Shown piece after piece: positions 17,705-26,679 of a stretch of 64,000 bases of DNA; within the stretch, counting starts at the first letter, position 1; the number at the start of each line of letters is the position of its first letter. The stretch is from positions 124,001 through 188,000 of the forward strand of contig NZ_SMOK01000027.1 in the NCBI RefSeq assembly GCF_004353925.1, in the 5' to 3' direction. Position numbers and translations under genes: made by a program. The notes under the pieces are model-generated. The model had not been told where the DNA came from, searched no databases, and saw only the letters and a list, made by a program, of their open reading frames with translations. Source of the DNA: Pseudomonas sp. H9 (lineage in GTDB: Bacteria; Pseudomonadota; Gammaproteobacteria; Pseudomonadales; Pseudomonadaceae).

Positions 17705-17738
17705 CAAGGCCCCGGCATCGCTGCCAGGGCCTTTTTTG
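17705..17738 (+). terminator. Terminator-like hairpin without an obvious plus-strand gene
   Basis: AAGGCCC / GGGCCTTTTTT stem with flanking AACAA/TTGTT pairing. The T run is on the plus strand, yet neither neighbour is transcribed toward it on that strand. It could work weakly for the minus-strand oxidoreductase gene in reverse or end an unannotated RNA. Confidence 0.55.
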
Positions 17739-17763
17739 TTGGGTTTTCGAACCGAAGATTCTG

Positions 17764-20100
17764 TCAGAGGATGCGAGCGTTGTCGCCGGCTGCTTCGAGT
17801 TTGATCGCGACAAATTTCGACGTGGGTGTATGGCTGCCATCGCCCACGCTTTCCAGCGGCACCAGCGGATTCACTTCCGGGTAATACGCCGCTGCCTGAC
17901 CGGCCGGGATGTCGAACGCCAGCAAGGTGAAGCCTTTGACCCGCCGTTCACGGCCATCGCTCCACAACGAGACGATATCGGCCTTCTGTCCCGGATGAAA
18001 GCCCAGGCGGATGATGTCGGCTTCGTTGGCGAACAATACGTTGCGCTGACCTTTAACGCCACGGTAGCGGTCATCTAGCCCGTAGATAGTGGTGTTGTAC
18101 TGATCGTGAGAGCGCATCGACTGCATGATCAGGTCAGGCACTTGACCAGTTGCGCGTACGCGCTCGTGCAGCAGATCGTCCGGCAGGCCATTGGCTTTGA
18201 AGTTTGCCCGCCCTGTGGCGGTCTTCCATTGGCGTTGTCCGGCACTGCTGCCCAGGTAGAAGCCACCTGGATGTTCGAGGCGCTGGTTGAAGTTGTCGAA
18301 GCCCGGAATGGTGTCGGCGATCAGGTCACGGATGCGGCCGTAGTCGGCCACCAGCCAGTTCCAGTCGACCGGTGTGGCGCCGAGGGTGGCAGCAGCAATA
18401 CCAGCGATTACTGCAGGCTCTGAGCGCATGTACCGCGACAAGGGCTGCAGTTGGCCGTTGGAAGCGTGCACCATGCTGAACGAGTCTTCCACCGTGACTG
18501 CCTGCGGGCCTTCGCTTTGCAGGTCGATATCGGTGCGACCGAGGCATGGCAGGATCAACGCCTGCTTGCCATGAATAAGGTGGCTGCGGTTGAGTTTGGT
18601 GCTGATTTGTACCGTCAATTCACAACTACGCAAGGCTTGGGCGGTGCGCTCGGTGTCGGGTGTCGCCTGGGCGAAGTTGCCGCCAAGGCCGATGAACACC
18701 TTGGCCTGGCCGGCCAGCATGGCACCGATGGCTTCGACGGTGTTGTGACCATTGTGGCGTGGCACCTTGAAGCCGAAGCGACGCTCTAACGAGTCAAGCA
18801 GCGCCACTGGCGGGCGTTCGTTGATGCCCATGGTGCGGTCGCCTTGCACGTTGCTGTGGCCGCGTACCGGGCACAAGCCTGCACCCGGCACACCGAGGTT
18901 GCCGCGCAGCAGCATGAGGTTGGCAATTTCTTGAATGGTTGCCACCGAATGGCGGTGCTGGGTAATGCCCATGGCCCAGCACATGATGACCTTCTTCGCC
19001 TTGCAGTACATCCGTGCGGCTTGCTCGATTTGCGCAAGGTTCAGGCCGGACTGGCTTTCAATTTGTTGCCAGGAGGTGTTGTCGACAGCGGCCAGGTAAT
19101 CAAGCACGCCGTGGGTGTGTTGATTGAGGAATTCATGGTCGAAGATGGCCGGGGCATTGTTGGCCTGGGCCTCGCGCTCCCACTGTAGAAGGAACTTGGC
19201 CATGCCGCGCAATACGGCCATGTCGCCGCCCAGGGCCGGGCGGAAGTACGCGGTGTTGGTCGGACGGTCGCCGTTGGTCAACATCTCCAACGGGTGCTGC
19301 GGGTGCTGGAAGCGTTCCAGCCCTCGTTCTTTGAGCGGATTGACGCAGACTACCTGCGCGCCACGTTTGACCGCCTCGCGCAACGGTTCAAGCATGCGCG
19401 GGTGGTTGGTGCCGGGGTTCTGGCCCCAGACAAAAATCGCATCGGCGTGCTCGAAGTCATCAAACGTCACCGTCCCTTTGCCGACCCCGACACTCTGGCC
19501 CAAGGCAACGCCACTGGCCTCGTGGCACATGTTTGAGCAGTCCGGGAAGTTGTTGGTGCCGTAGGCGCGCACGAACAGCTGATAGAGGTAGGCCGCCTCG
19601 TTGCTGGCCCGGCCCGAGGTATAGAACTCAGCCTGGTCGGGGCTTTCGAGGTTGTGCAGGTGGCTGGCGATCAAGGCAAACGCGGTGTCCCAGTCAATCG
19701 GGCGGTAGCGGTCGGTGCTTGGCTCGTACACCATAGGCTCGGTCAACCGGCCCTGGTATTCGAGCCAGTAGTCACTCTGGCCGAGCAACGAAGTTACGCT
19801 GTGGCGAGCAAAAAACGCCGCATCGACACGTCGTTTGGTGGCCTCCCAGTTCACCGCCTTGGCGCCGTTCTCGCAAAACTTCACCATGCCGCTTTCCGGC
19901 GAGTCGCCCCAGGCGCAGCCCGGGCAGTCGAAGCCACCGTTCTGGTTGGTCTTGAGCAGGGCGCGGATGTTCTTCAGCGCGTTGTCACTGCCGATCCAGG
20001 CCTGTGCCACGCTGCGCAAGGCCCCCCAGCCGCCCGCAGCACCGTGGTAGGGCTTATATCGGGGAACGGGCTTTTGGTCGGCTTGATGATGCAGGCTCAC
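17764..20100 (-). CDS. FdhF/YdeP-family molybdopterin oxidoreductase
   Basis: A 778-residue bis-MGD molybdoenzyme related to the formate dehydrogenase alpha subunit (YdeP/FdhF-like). Visible: FDCPGCAWGD at residues ~55–65 and KFCEN that replace the full 4Fe-4S ferredoxin-like set of classical enzymes, the cofactor-site segment SNMCHEASGVALG with the conserved cysteine, FVWGQNPGTNHPR, and a C-terminal molybdopterin dinucleotide-binding domain. GTG 20100 is preferred, with GGAGG 7 bp upstream; TTG 20106, overlapping the fdhD stop, is possible. No small redox subunits are next to it. Physiological substrate is not certain; formate or a related compound is likely given fdhD. Confidence 0.85.
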   Translation of the reverse strand: MSLHHQADQKPVPRYKPYHGAAGGWGALRSVAQAWIGSDNALKNIRALLKTNQNGGFDCPGCAWGDSPESGMVKFCENGAKAVNWEATKRRVDAAFFARHSVTSLLGQSDYWLEYQGRLTEPMVYEPSTDRYRPIDWDTAFALIASHLHNLESPDQAEFYTSGRASNEAAYLYQLFVRAYGTNNFPDCSNMCHEASGVALGQSVGVGKGTVTFDDFEHADAIFVWGQNPGTNHPRMLEPLREAVKRGAQVVCVNPLKERGLERFQHPQHPLEMLTNGDRPTNTAYFRPALGGDMAVLRGMAKFLLQWEREAQANNAPAIFDHEFLNQHTHGVLDYLAAVDNTSWQQIESQSGLNLAQIEQAARMYCKAKKVIMCWAMGITQHRHSVATIQEIANLMLLRGNLGVPGAGLCPVRGHSNVQGDRTMGINERPPVALLDSLERRFGFKVPRHNGHNTVEAIGAMLAGQAKVFIGLGGNFAQATPDTERTAQALRSCELTVQISTKLNRSHLIHGKQALILPCLGRTDIDLQSEGPQAVTVEDSFSMVHASNGQLQPLSRYMRSEPAVIAGIAAATLGATPVDWNWLVADYGRIRDLIADTIPGFDNFNQRLEHPGGFYLGSSAGQRQWKTATGRANFKANGLPDDLLHERVRATGQVPDLIMQSMRSHDQYNTTIYGLDDRYRGVKGQRNVLFANEADIIRLGFHPGQKADIVSLWSDGRERRVKGFTLLAFDIPAGQAAAYYPEVNPLVPLESVGDGSHTPTSKFVAIKLEAAGDNARIL

Positions 20101-20102
20101 GG

Positions 20103-20933
20103 TCAATCCTCCAGCACGGGGCTGAACACCCGTGGCGCACTGTGTTTAGGCAGATGGATCAGGTTAAGGTTGTGCTGGCGTGCCCACTGCAGCGCCAGGC
20201 CGGTCGGAGCCGAAAGGCTGACCAGGGTTTGAATGCCGGCGCGCAGGACTTTCTGGATCAACTCCAGGCTGCAGCGGCTGGTGACAATCGCCAGGCCACC
20301 ATCGAGGCTGATGTGCTGGCGCAGCAGGGCGCCGATCAGCTTGTCGAGCGCGTTGTGGCGGCCAATGTCTTCACGCCCCAGCAGCAGCTCACCTTGGTTA
20401 TTCATGAACAGCGCTGCGTGCACGGCGCCACAGTGCTGGCCCAAGGGCTGGAAAGCATCGATACGCTGGCGCAGGCCATCTAGCCAACGGGCGGGCGGAA
20501 GCGGAGCGCCAGGTAACGCCTTGAGCTGTGGTAGCGCTTGCTCCAGGGCTTCGACCCCGCACAGGCCGCAACCGCTGGTGCCGGCCAGTTGCCGGCGCTG
20601 GTCTTTCAAATTCCAGAAGGCGCGGCTGGCGATTTCCACCTCAGCGCTGATGGCCGACCCGCGACCGGTGAGCTTGAGGTCATAGATGTCGTCTGGCGAG
20701 CTGACAATGCCGCTGCCCAGGCTGAAACCTACAATAAAGTCTTCAAGGTCTGTGGGGCTGACCAGCATGACCGCCTGGTTGATGCCGTTGTAGGCAATCC
20801 CCAAGGCAACCTCTTCGGCCAGCGGAGTGTTGGCCTGGCTGTGGTCGGTCAGGTGGCTGTAGTCATAGTTGTTGCTGGCCGCGGGCGCAGTCAGGGGAGC
20901 CGACGCCGCGCAGGCCGGAGGTGTTGTACTCAT
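20103..20933 (-). CDS. fdhD: Formate dehydrogenase sulfurtransferase FdhD
   Basis: Delivers sulfur to the molybdenum cofactor of formate dehydrogenase. The 276-residue protein has the conserved cysteine pair in TSGCGLCG (about residues 119–126), and GREDIGRHNALDKLIG, the strongest family signature. It sits directly upstream of the molybdoenzyme gene (2 bp from that GTG), consistent with co-expression of enzyme and maturation factor. The N-terminal ~25 residues are Ala/Pro-rich and variable. Confidence 0.95.
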   Translation of the reverse strand: MSTTPPACAASAPLTAPAASNNYDYSHLTDHSQANTPLAEEVALGIAYNGINQAVMLVSPTDLEDFIVGFSLGSGIVSSPDDIYDLKLTGRGSAISAEVEIASRAFWNLKDQRRQLAGTSGCGLCGVEALEQALPQLKALPGAPLPPARWLDGLRQRIDAFQPLGQHCGAVHAALFMNNQGELLLGREDIGRHNALDKLIGALLRQHISLDGGLAIVTSRCSLELIQKVLRAGIQTLVSLSAPTGLALQWARQHNLNLIHLPKHSAPRVFSPVLED

Positions 20934-21025
20934 CAGAGATACCGGCGGCTGGTCTGAATTAAGCCTAGGCTTGCGCTCGGTTATCGTCTAATCGCTAATC
21001 CTGATGCCTTGATAGAGCGTGTCGA

Positions 21026-21913
21026 TCAGGCACGGCTTTGCATGGCCTGAAATTCGGCCAGACAGGCTTCGGCCAGCGCCGAGCGTGGCGCTGTGCGCCG
21101 CATGATCAGGCCCAGTGGAGCGAGGGTACTGGCCTGTTCGATCGGTTGCAGGCGCAGCCGTTCGGTGAGAACTTCAAGACCTGCCGCCAGCGGCATGATT
21201 GCACAACACAAGCCACCACCGACTGCCTGAACCAGCTGATGGACGGCATCGGTTTGCAGCAGCAACCGGGGCTCCAGGCCACGGCTGTGGAAGTTGTGAT
21301 CAATCGACTGGCGAAAATGCATGCCAGCAGTCAACAGGCCCAGCGGCAATTCAGCCACTGTTTGCCAGCTTAATGGCTGCTGCTCGAAGGAGAAGTGATC
21401 TGGGTCATACAACAGCCCCATGCGAGTCTCCCCCAGCGGCAGGGAAAGAAAGCGTTCCTGGTCGAGGCGATCCAGATAGGAAACGCCCAGGTCCAGGCGG
21501 TTGCTGGTCAGTTGCTCGAGGATTTGTTCGGAGCTTAGCGCGCTGAGTTCGAAGTTCAGGTCCGGGTGCTGCTGATGCAGGCGTTGCAACAGCGGCAGTG
21601 GGTCGAAGCTCGACAGCGGCACCACGCCCAGGCGCAAGTTGCCGACCAGATGACCGCGACAGGCGGCGGCTTCAGCGTGCAGGCCATCGTAAGCGGCAAT
21701 TACGGTACGGGCCCAGGCCAGTACCCGCTCGCCCTGGGCGGTGAAGCCTTCGAAGCGCTGGCCACGGTTGACCAAGGCCAAGTCCAGCTCCTGCTCCAGG
21801 TTACGCAGGCGCATGGACAAAGTGGGCTGAGTCACGTGACAGCGCGCCGCAGCCTGGCCGAAATGCCGGGTTTCATCCAGTGCGATGAGGAATTTCAGTT
21901 GTTTGATGTCCAT
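21026..21913 (-). CDS. LysR-family transcriptional regulator
   Basis: A 295-residue regulator with the N-terminal winged helix (FLIALDETRHFGQAAARCHVTQPTLSMRLRNLE, residues ~8–42) and a periplasmic-binding-like effector domain. It lies 92 bp upstream of fdhD on the same strand and is divergent from the kbp-like gene. Position suggests control of the fdhD–oxidoreductase pair or of itself; this is inference. Confidence 0.88.
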   Translation of the reverse strand: MDIKQLKFLIALDETRHFGQAAARCHVTQPTLSMRLRNLEQELDLALVNRGQRFEGFTAQGERVLAWARTVIAAYDGLHAEAAACRGHLVGNLRLGVVPLSSFDPLPLLQRLHQQHPDLNFELSALSSEQILEQLTSNRLDLGVSYLDRLDQERFLSLPLGETRMGLLYDPDHFSFEQQPLSWQTVAELPLGLLTAGMHFRQSIDHNFHSRGLEPRLLLQTDAVHQLVQAVGGGLCCAIMPLAAGLEVLTERLRLQPIEQASTLAPLGLIMRRTAPRSALAEACLAEFQAMQSRA

Positions 21914-21997
21914 CGTCGCTCCTTGGCGTAAAGCAGGCGAAGCATTCTAACCTGTCCTAGACTGCATTCTCCGAGATTCATCACCAAGGAGAGCGGT

Positions 21998-22438
21998 ATG
22001 AGCATATTCAGCTTTATCAAAGAGGCCGGTGAGAAAATCATCGACCTGCTGACCCCTGGGAATGCCAATGCCAGTGAGCAATTGAAAGAGCACGTGGCAA
22101 AAGTTGGTCTTGGAAATCCGAACATCCAGACCACAGTCGAGGGCGACAAAGTAACGGTTACCGGTGAAGTAGGCAGCCAGGAAGAGAAGGAGAAGATCCT
22201 CCTGGCGTTGGGCAACATTGCCGGTGTTGCCACAGTTGATGACCAGATCACCGTTACCGGGCCCGTAGTGGCTGCTGCCCGCTTCGTTGTGGTGAAAAAG
22301 GGCGACACCCTCAGCGCCATCTCGCTGGCCGTGTATGGCAATGCCAACCAGTACAACAAGATATTCGAGGCCAACAAACCGATGCTCTCGCATCCTGACA
22401 AGATCTACCCTGGGCAGTCCCTGCGCATTCCAGAGTAG
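21998..22438 (+). CDS. BON–LysM protein, Kbp/YgaU-like
   Basis: A 146-residue soluble protein with a BON domain (about residues 30–90, TVEGDKVTVTGEVGSQEEKEKILLALGNI) and a C-terminal LysM domain (VVKKGDTLSAISLAVYG ... IYPGQSLRIPE). This order and length match E. coli YgaU/Kbp, a cytoplasmic potassium-binding protein; no signal peptide is present here either. GGAGAGC precedes the ATG. Single-gene unit followed by the REPIN array. Confidence 0.9.
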   Translation: MSIFSFIKEAGEKIIDLLTPGNANASEQLKEHVAKVGLGNPNIQTTVEGDKVTVTGEVGSQEEKEKILLALGNIAGVATVDDQITVTGPVVAAARFVVVKKGDTLSAISLAVYGNANQYNKIFEANKPMLSHPDKIYPGQSLRIPE

Positions 22439-22455
22439 GGGTCTGAGACCTTACG

Positions 22456-22687
22456 GTAGGGGCGGGCTTGCCCCGCGATGGCGGTTCGTCTGTTACATCG
22501 CCTCGCGGGGCTAGCCCGCTCCCACAGATCAGTGCGGTAGGAGCGGGCTTGCCCCGCGATGGCGGTCCGTCTGTTACATCGCTTCGCGGGGCTAGCCCGC
22601 TCCCACAGATCAGTGCGGTCGGAGCGGGCTTGCCCCGCGATGGCGGTTCGTCTGTTACATCGCTTCGCGGGGCTAGCCCGCTCCTAC
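22456..22687. repeat. Three tandem REPINs with an exact 81-bp period
   Basis: Units at 22456–22525, 22537–22606 and 22618–22687, separated by the same AGATCAGTGCG spacer. All three share the variant right arm GGGGCTAGCCCGCTCC. The last unit contains the yrfG stop codon. Confidence 0.95.
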
Positions 22688-23355
22688 AGGTCTTGAAGGC
22701 CTTCGAGCAGCGTTCGGTAGTCTTCTACCGCAGCGAACTCCTCGGTATCACGCGGCCCTTTGCGGCTATCTGGCTGGCGCACCGCAAGCAGGTGGGCCAC
22801 GCCAAAGCGGCGAGCACTGCGCAGGATCGACAAAGTGTCATCGATAAACAGGCTGCGCGCTGGCGTGAAGCCAATATCGGCCTGCAGTGCATCCCAGAAT
22901 TGCGGATTCTCTTTGGGATAGCCGTAGTCATGCGAACTGATCAGGCGCTCGAAGTAGGGCGCCAGTTCGACCTTTTCCAACTTCAGTGACAACGAATCAC
23001 GGTGGGCATTGGTGATCAGGATCACCCGCTTGCCAGCCTGTTTGATGGCCTGAAGGAACGTGTCGGCGTCTGGGCGCAGGGCAATCAGGTGCGCGGTTTC
23101 CAGTTTCAGGTCACGGACCGAGAGATTCAGCTCGCGGCTCCAGAAGTCCAGGCAGTACCAGTTCAGTGAACCGGCGTGGCGTTCGAACAGTGGTTGCAGC
23201 TCCAGATTGGCCATCGCCAGGCTGACGCCGTGCAGATCGGCATAGCGCTGCGGCAGGTGTTCGAGCCAGAAATGATTGTCGAAGTGCAGATCCAGCAAGG
23301 TGCCGTCCATGTCCAGCAGAACGGTATCGATGGTGGACCAGGCTAAAACAGGCAT
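22684..23355 (-). CDS. yrfG: HAD-family GMP/IMP nucleotidase YrfG
   Basis: A 223-residue HAD hydrolase: motif I DTVLLDMDGTLLDL near the N-terminus, motif II ILITNAHRD, and motif III/IV region PKENPQFW ... SLFIDDTLSIL. This matches YrfG, which dephosphorylates purine mononucleotides. ATG 23355 is chosen because it starts right at the family N-terminus. Its TAG stop lies inside the third REPIN, after GLQDL. Divergent from nudE. Confidence 0.9.
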   Translation of the reverse strand: MPVLAWSTIDTVLLDMDGTLLDLHFDNHFWLEHLPQRYADLHGVSLAMANLELQPLFERHAGSLNWYCLDFWSRELNLSVRDLKLETAHLIALRPDADTFLQAIKQAGKRVILITNAHRDSLSLKLEKVELAPYFERLISSHDYGYPKENPQFWDALQADIGFTPARSLFIDDTLSILRSARRFGVAHLLAVRQPDSRKGPRDTEEFAAVEDYRTLLEGLQDL

Positions 23356-23435
23356 ATGAAATTCTCGGACAGTCAGGGCAGCAGTGGCCGGGCAAGCCAC
23401 GGTATAGTAACCCGTTCACGCCCAGGAGCCTCCCC

Positions 23436-24002
23436 ATGCGCCAGAAACCCACCGTACTCTCCCGCGAGATTGTCGCCAGCAGCCGTTTGTTTCGGGTCGA
23501 AGCCGTGCAATTGCGCTTCGCCAATGGTAACGAGCGTACCTATGAGCGGTTAGTGGGACGTGGCAACGGCTATGGTGCGGTAATGGTCGTGGCCATGCTC
23601 GATGCCGAGCACGCAGTGCTGGTGGAAGAGTACTGTGGCGGCACCGACGAGTACGAACTGTCGTTGCCCAAGGGGCTGATCGAGCCGGGTGAAGATGTGT
23701 TGGCAGCAGCAGACCGCGAACTCAAGGAAGAAGCCGGTTTCGGTGCGCGTCAGCTTGAGCATCTGACCGAGCTGTCGTTGTCGCCAGGCTACATGAGCCA
23801 GAAGATCCAGGTGGTGCTGGCCACTGACCTGTACGAGGAGCGCCTTGAAGGCGACGAGCCGGAGCCGATGCGCGTCGACAAGATCAACCTGCGCGAATTG
23901 TCTGCACTGGCTCAGCACCCACAATTTTCCGAAGGCCGTGCGCTGGCCGCGCTGTACTTGGTGCGTGACCTGCTGACGCAGCGCGGGGCGTTCAGCGCAT
24001 GA
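23436..24002 (+). CDS. nudE: ADP compounds hydrolase NudE
   Basis: Nudix hydrolase acting on ADP-ribose, Ap3A and NADH-type substrates, 188 residues. The Nudix box is complete: GLIEPGEDVLAAADRELKEE followed by AGFG (residues ~82–105). The stop overlaps the cysQ ATG (ATGA). Pairing nudE with cysQ is widespread in gamma-proteobacteria and groups nucleotide clean-up enzymes. Confidence 0.95.
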   Translation: MRQKPTVLSREIVASSRLFRVEAVQLRFANGNERTYERLVGRGNGYGAVMVVAMLDAEHAVLVEEYCGGTDEYELSLPKGLIEPGEDVLAAADRELKEEAGFGARQLEHLTELSLSPGYMSQKIQVVLATDLYEERLEGDEPEPMRVDKINLRELSALAQHPQFSEGRALAALYLVRDLLTQRGAFSA

Positions 24003-24826
24003 ACGACCCGCAATTGATGCTCCAGGTGGTCGAGCTGGCTCGTCAGGCAGGCAAGGCCATCCTGCCGTTCTGGCGTGCAGAGGTAGCGGTGACGGCCAAA
24101 GCCGATGACTCACCGGTGACCGCCGCTGATCTGGCTGCCCATGAGGTGATTGCCAAGGGCTTGCGCGCGCTGGCCCCAGAGATTCCCGTGCTGTCTGAAG
24201 AAGACTGCAACATCCCCTTGAGTGAGCGTCAGCAGTGGCAGCGCTGGTGGCTGGTCGATCCGCTCGACGGCACCAAAGAGTTCATCGCTGGTACCGACGA
24301 ATTCACTGTCAATATCGCCCTGATCGAGCAAGGCCGTGTGGTATTTGGTGTGGTGGCGATGCCGACGGACGGTCGCTGCTACTACGGTGGGCAAGGCATC
24401 GGTGCCTGGTGCGCCAAAGCCGATGCCGCGCCTCAAGCTATTCAAGTGCGATTGGCACCGGCTGCAGGTGAGCGTTTTACTGTGGTTGCCAGCCGACGTC
24501 ATTCCAGCCCGCAGCAAGAAGCCTTGCTGTCCGGTTTGAGCCGCGCTGTCGGTGAGTTGCAACTGGCCAATATCGGCAGTTCATTAAAGTTCTGCTTGTT
24601 GGCTGAAGGCGCTGCTGATTGTTATCCGCGCCTGGCGCCAACGTCCCAGTGGGATACCGCAGCCGCTCAGGGTGTGCTGGAGGGCGCGGGGGGCGAAGTG
24701 CTCGGCCTCGACGGTCAGGCCTTTAGCTACCCGCCGCGCGAGTCGTTGCTCAACCCGCATTTTCTGGCTATCCCAGCCGCTGCGGCGTGGCGCGAGCGGC
24801 TGTTGCAGTTGGCGTTAACGATGTAA
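23999..24826 (+). CDS. cysQ: 3'(2'),5'-bisphosphate nucleotidase CysQ
   Basis: Hydrolyses PAP/PAPS to AMP/APS, removing the toxic by-product of sulfate assimilation. The 275-residue protein carries inositol-monophosphatase-like metal motifs: VLSEED, WWLVDPLDGTKEFI and the C-terminal SQWDTAAAQGVL. Coupled to nudE by a 4-bp overlap. Its 3' end overlaps the convergent thioesterase gene by 12 bp. Confidence 0.96.
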   Translation: MNDPQLMLQVVELARQAGKAILPFWRAEVAVTAKADDSPVTAADLAAHEVIAKGLRALAPEIPVLSEEDCNIPLSERQQWQRWWLVDPLDGTKEFIAGTDEFTVNIALIEQGRVVFGVVAMPTDGRCYYGGQGIGAWCAKADAAPQAIQVRLAPAAGERFTVVASRRHSSPQQEALLSGLSRAVGELQLANIGSSLKFCLLAEGAADCYPRLAPTSQWDTAAAQGVLEGAGGEVLGLDGQAFSYPPRESLLNPHFLAIPAAAAWRERLLQLALTM

Positions 24827-25270
24827 CACGTACTGGCCGCTGAACTGCACGGCGGCTTCATCGCTGTCAGCATTGCAGACGCGGGTGTTCAGGGTCAGAC
24901 GTGCGCGCCCGCGGCGCTGGTAGGTGGCAATAAAGCGCTCCCAGACCTTCTCCTCCGGTGCTTCGCACACCGCGATCGCGGCACCCGTGACCGGCAACGG
25001 GTAGCTGATCTGGCCTTCCTGAATGACGATATGGCCGTCGTCGATCCCCGCTTCACGCAGGCGCAAGTGCAGCCAGCCCCAGCCCACCAGCACGGCTGCG
25101 CAGTACAGGCTGCCACCGAACATCGTGCTCTTGTGGTTGACGTTGGCCGCCAGCGGCAATTGCAGACGCAGTTGCTGGGCTTGCCAGTCGAGCACCTGCA
25201 GGCCCATCTCGCGGGTCAATGGAATGTCGCCATGTAACACTGATTGCAGGTATTGGCTGTCCGTGGTCAT
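24815..25270 (-). CDS. YiiD C-terminal-type thioesterase
   Basis: A 151-residue hotdog protein of the YiiD_C putative thioesterase family (NHKSTMFGGSLYCAAVLVGWGWL near the N-terminal helix). The ATG overlaps the stop of the response-regulator gene, so it is the third gene of a dctB–dctD–thioesterase transcript. Role in that operon is not evident. Confidence 0.85.
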   Translation of the reverse strand: MTTDSQYLQSVLHGDIPLTREMGLQVLDWQAQQLRLQLPLAANVNHKSTMFGGSLYCAAVLVGWGWLHLRLREAGIDDGHIVIQEGQISYPLPVTGAAIAVCEAPEEKVWERFIATYQRRGRARLTLNTRVCNADSDEAAVQFSGQYVLHR

Positions 25271-26679
25271 GGGCGGTTGTCCTCTGTGTCGTCGGTGCTG
25301 GCATTGCTGTCGGCGAAGCTCAAGCCATGTTTGCGTAGTTTGTCGTGCAAGGTTTTGCGCGGAATACCCAGCGCCTCGGCCAGGCTGCGCATCGAACTGT
25401 GCGATTGGCTCAGTTCGGCGGCAATCAGCGAGCGTTCGAACTGCTCCACCTGATCGCTGAGGTTGCCACCGGCGGCAATCGCGGGTTGTTCTTGCGGCTG
25501 TTCCGGTGCCTGGCCATCCAGCGCCAGTTCCAGGCCCAAGGCGAAGCGTTCTGCGGCATTTTGCAGTTCACGCACATTGCCCGGCCAGTTGTGGCGCAGC
25601 AACAAACCACGCTGCGCTGGCTGCAGGGTATGGGCAGGCAGGCCATGGCGTTCGCTGGCAGCATCTGCGAAATGCTGGAACAGCACCAGAATGTCATCGC
25701 CGCGCTCACGCAGCGGTGGAATACGCAGCGGCGCAACGTTCAAGCGGTAGTACAAGTCGGCGCGAAAGCGCCCCTGGTCAGCGGACTGTCGCAGGTCTTC
25801 CTTGGTGGCGGCGATGACGCGGATGTCCAGCGGGATCTGTTGGTTGCCGCCCAGGCGCTCAACCACCCGTTCTTGCAGCAAACGCAGCAACTTGACCTGC
25901 ACATCCAGGCTCATGCTCTCGATTTCGTCGAGAAACAGAGTGCCGCCATTGGCGAACTCGAACTTACCGATCCGGCGCTTTTGCGCGCCAGTGAAGGCGC
26001 CGGGTTCATGGCCGAACAATTCGCTTTCGACCACCGACTCGGCCAGCGCGCCGGCGTTGATCGCGACGAAAGGACCATCGCGACGGCTGGACAGATCATG
26101 CAGGGCGCGCGCGACCACTTCCTTGCCCGCGCCGGTTTCACCGAGGATCAGTACATCGGCGCGGGTGGCGGCCAGGGCACCGATTTGTTCACGCAGGCGC
26201 GCCATGGCAGGCGATTGGCCTACCAGGCGGGTGCTCAGTTGCTGGCGATCGCTCAGGGCCAGGCGCAGGCTGCGGTTGTCCAGCACCAGGCGGCGCAGGG
26301 CCAGGGCACGCCGCACGCTGTCGAGCAGGGCATCACTGGCAAACGGCTTTTCGAGAAAGTCGTAGGCACCGGCACGCATGGCCTGTACCGCCAGGGGTAC
26401 GTCACCGTGACCGGTGATCAGCAACACCGGCAAGTCAGGGTCTTGAGCGTGTACTTGTCGCAACAACTCCAGGCCGTCGATGCCCGGCATGCGGATATCG
26501 CTGACCAGCACGCCAGGCCAGTCGGGCTCAATGCGGGTGGCCAGGTTCTGGGCATCGCTCAACGACAGGACTTTAAGGCCGGCAAGATCCAGGGTCTGAC
26601 TCAAGGCCTGGCGCAGGTGCGGGTCGTCGTCGACCAGAATCACCTGAATGCGGCTGTCGATGGGCGGCTCGGTGGTCAT
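25267..26679 (-). CDS. dctD: DctD-like sigma-54-dependent response regulator
   Basis: A 470-residue NtrC-family activator: receiver (VILVDDDPHLRQ, phospho-Asp in VLVSDIRMPG, Lys in LEKPF), AAA+ domain with Walker A LGETGAGKE, the sigma-54 contact loop GAFTGA intact, and Walker B TLFLDEIESM, then a Fis-type helix-turn-helix at the C-terminus (SMRSLAEALGIPRKTLHDKLR). The start overlaps the sensor kinase stop. Similarity to DctD and the gene order next to rhamnose genes match the P. aeruginosa dctBD locus; C4-dicarboxylate uptake genes are not present here, so the target is inferred. Confidence 0.87.
   Translation of the reverse strand: MTTEPPIDSRIQVILVDDDPHLRQALSQTLDLAGLKVLSLSDAQNLATRIEPDWPGVLVSDIRMPGIDGLELLRQVHAQDPDLPVLLITGHGDVPLAVQAMRAGAYDFLEKPFASDALLDSVRRALALRRLVLDNRSLRLALSDRQQLSTRLVGQSPAMARLREQIGALAATRADVLILGETGAGKEVVARALHDLSSRRDGPFVAINAGALAESVVESELFGHEPGAFTGAQKRRIGKFEFANGGTLFLDEIESMSLDVQVKLLRLLQERVVERLGGNQQIPLDIRVIAATKEDLRQSADQGRFRADLYYRLNVAPLRIPPLRERGDDILVLFQHFADAASERHGLPAHTLQPAQRGLLLRHNWPGNVRELQNAAERFALGLELALDGQAPEQPQEQPAIAAGGNLSDQVEQFERSLIAAELSQSHSSMRSLAEALGIPRKTLHDKLRKHGLSFADSNASTDDTEDNRP

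Noticed and set aside
22456..22687. CRISPR-like regular repeats
   Set aside because: Only three units; each is an inverted REP pair, the spacers are identical and there are no cas genes.
22468..22989. Plus-strand ORF with 27-residue repeats
   Set aside because: It is a translation of the tandem REPINs followed by antisense yrfG; the repeat arises from the 81-bp period.
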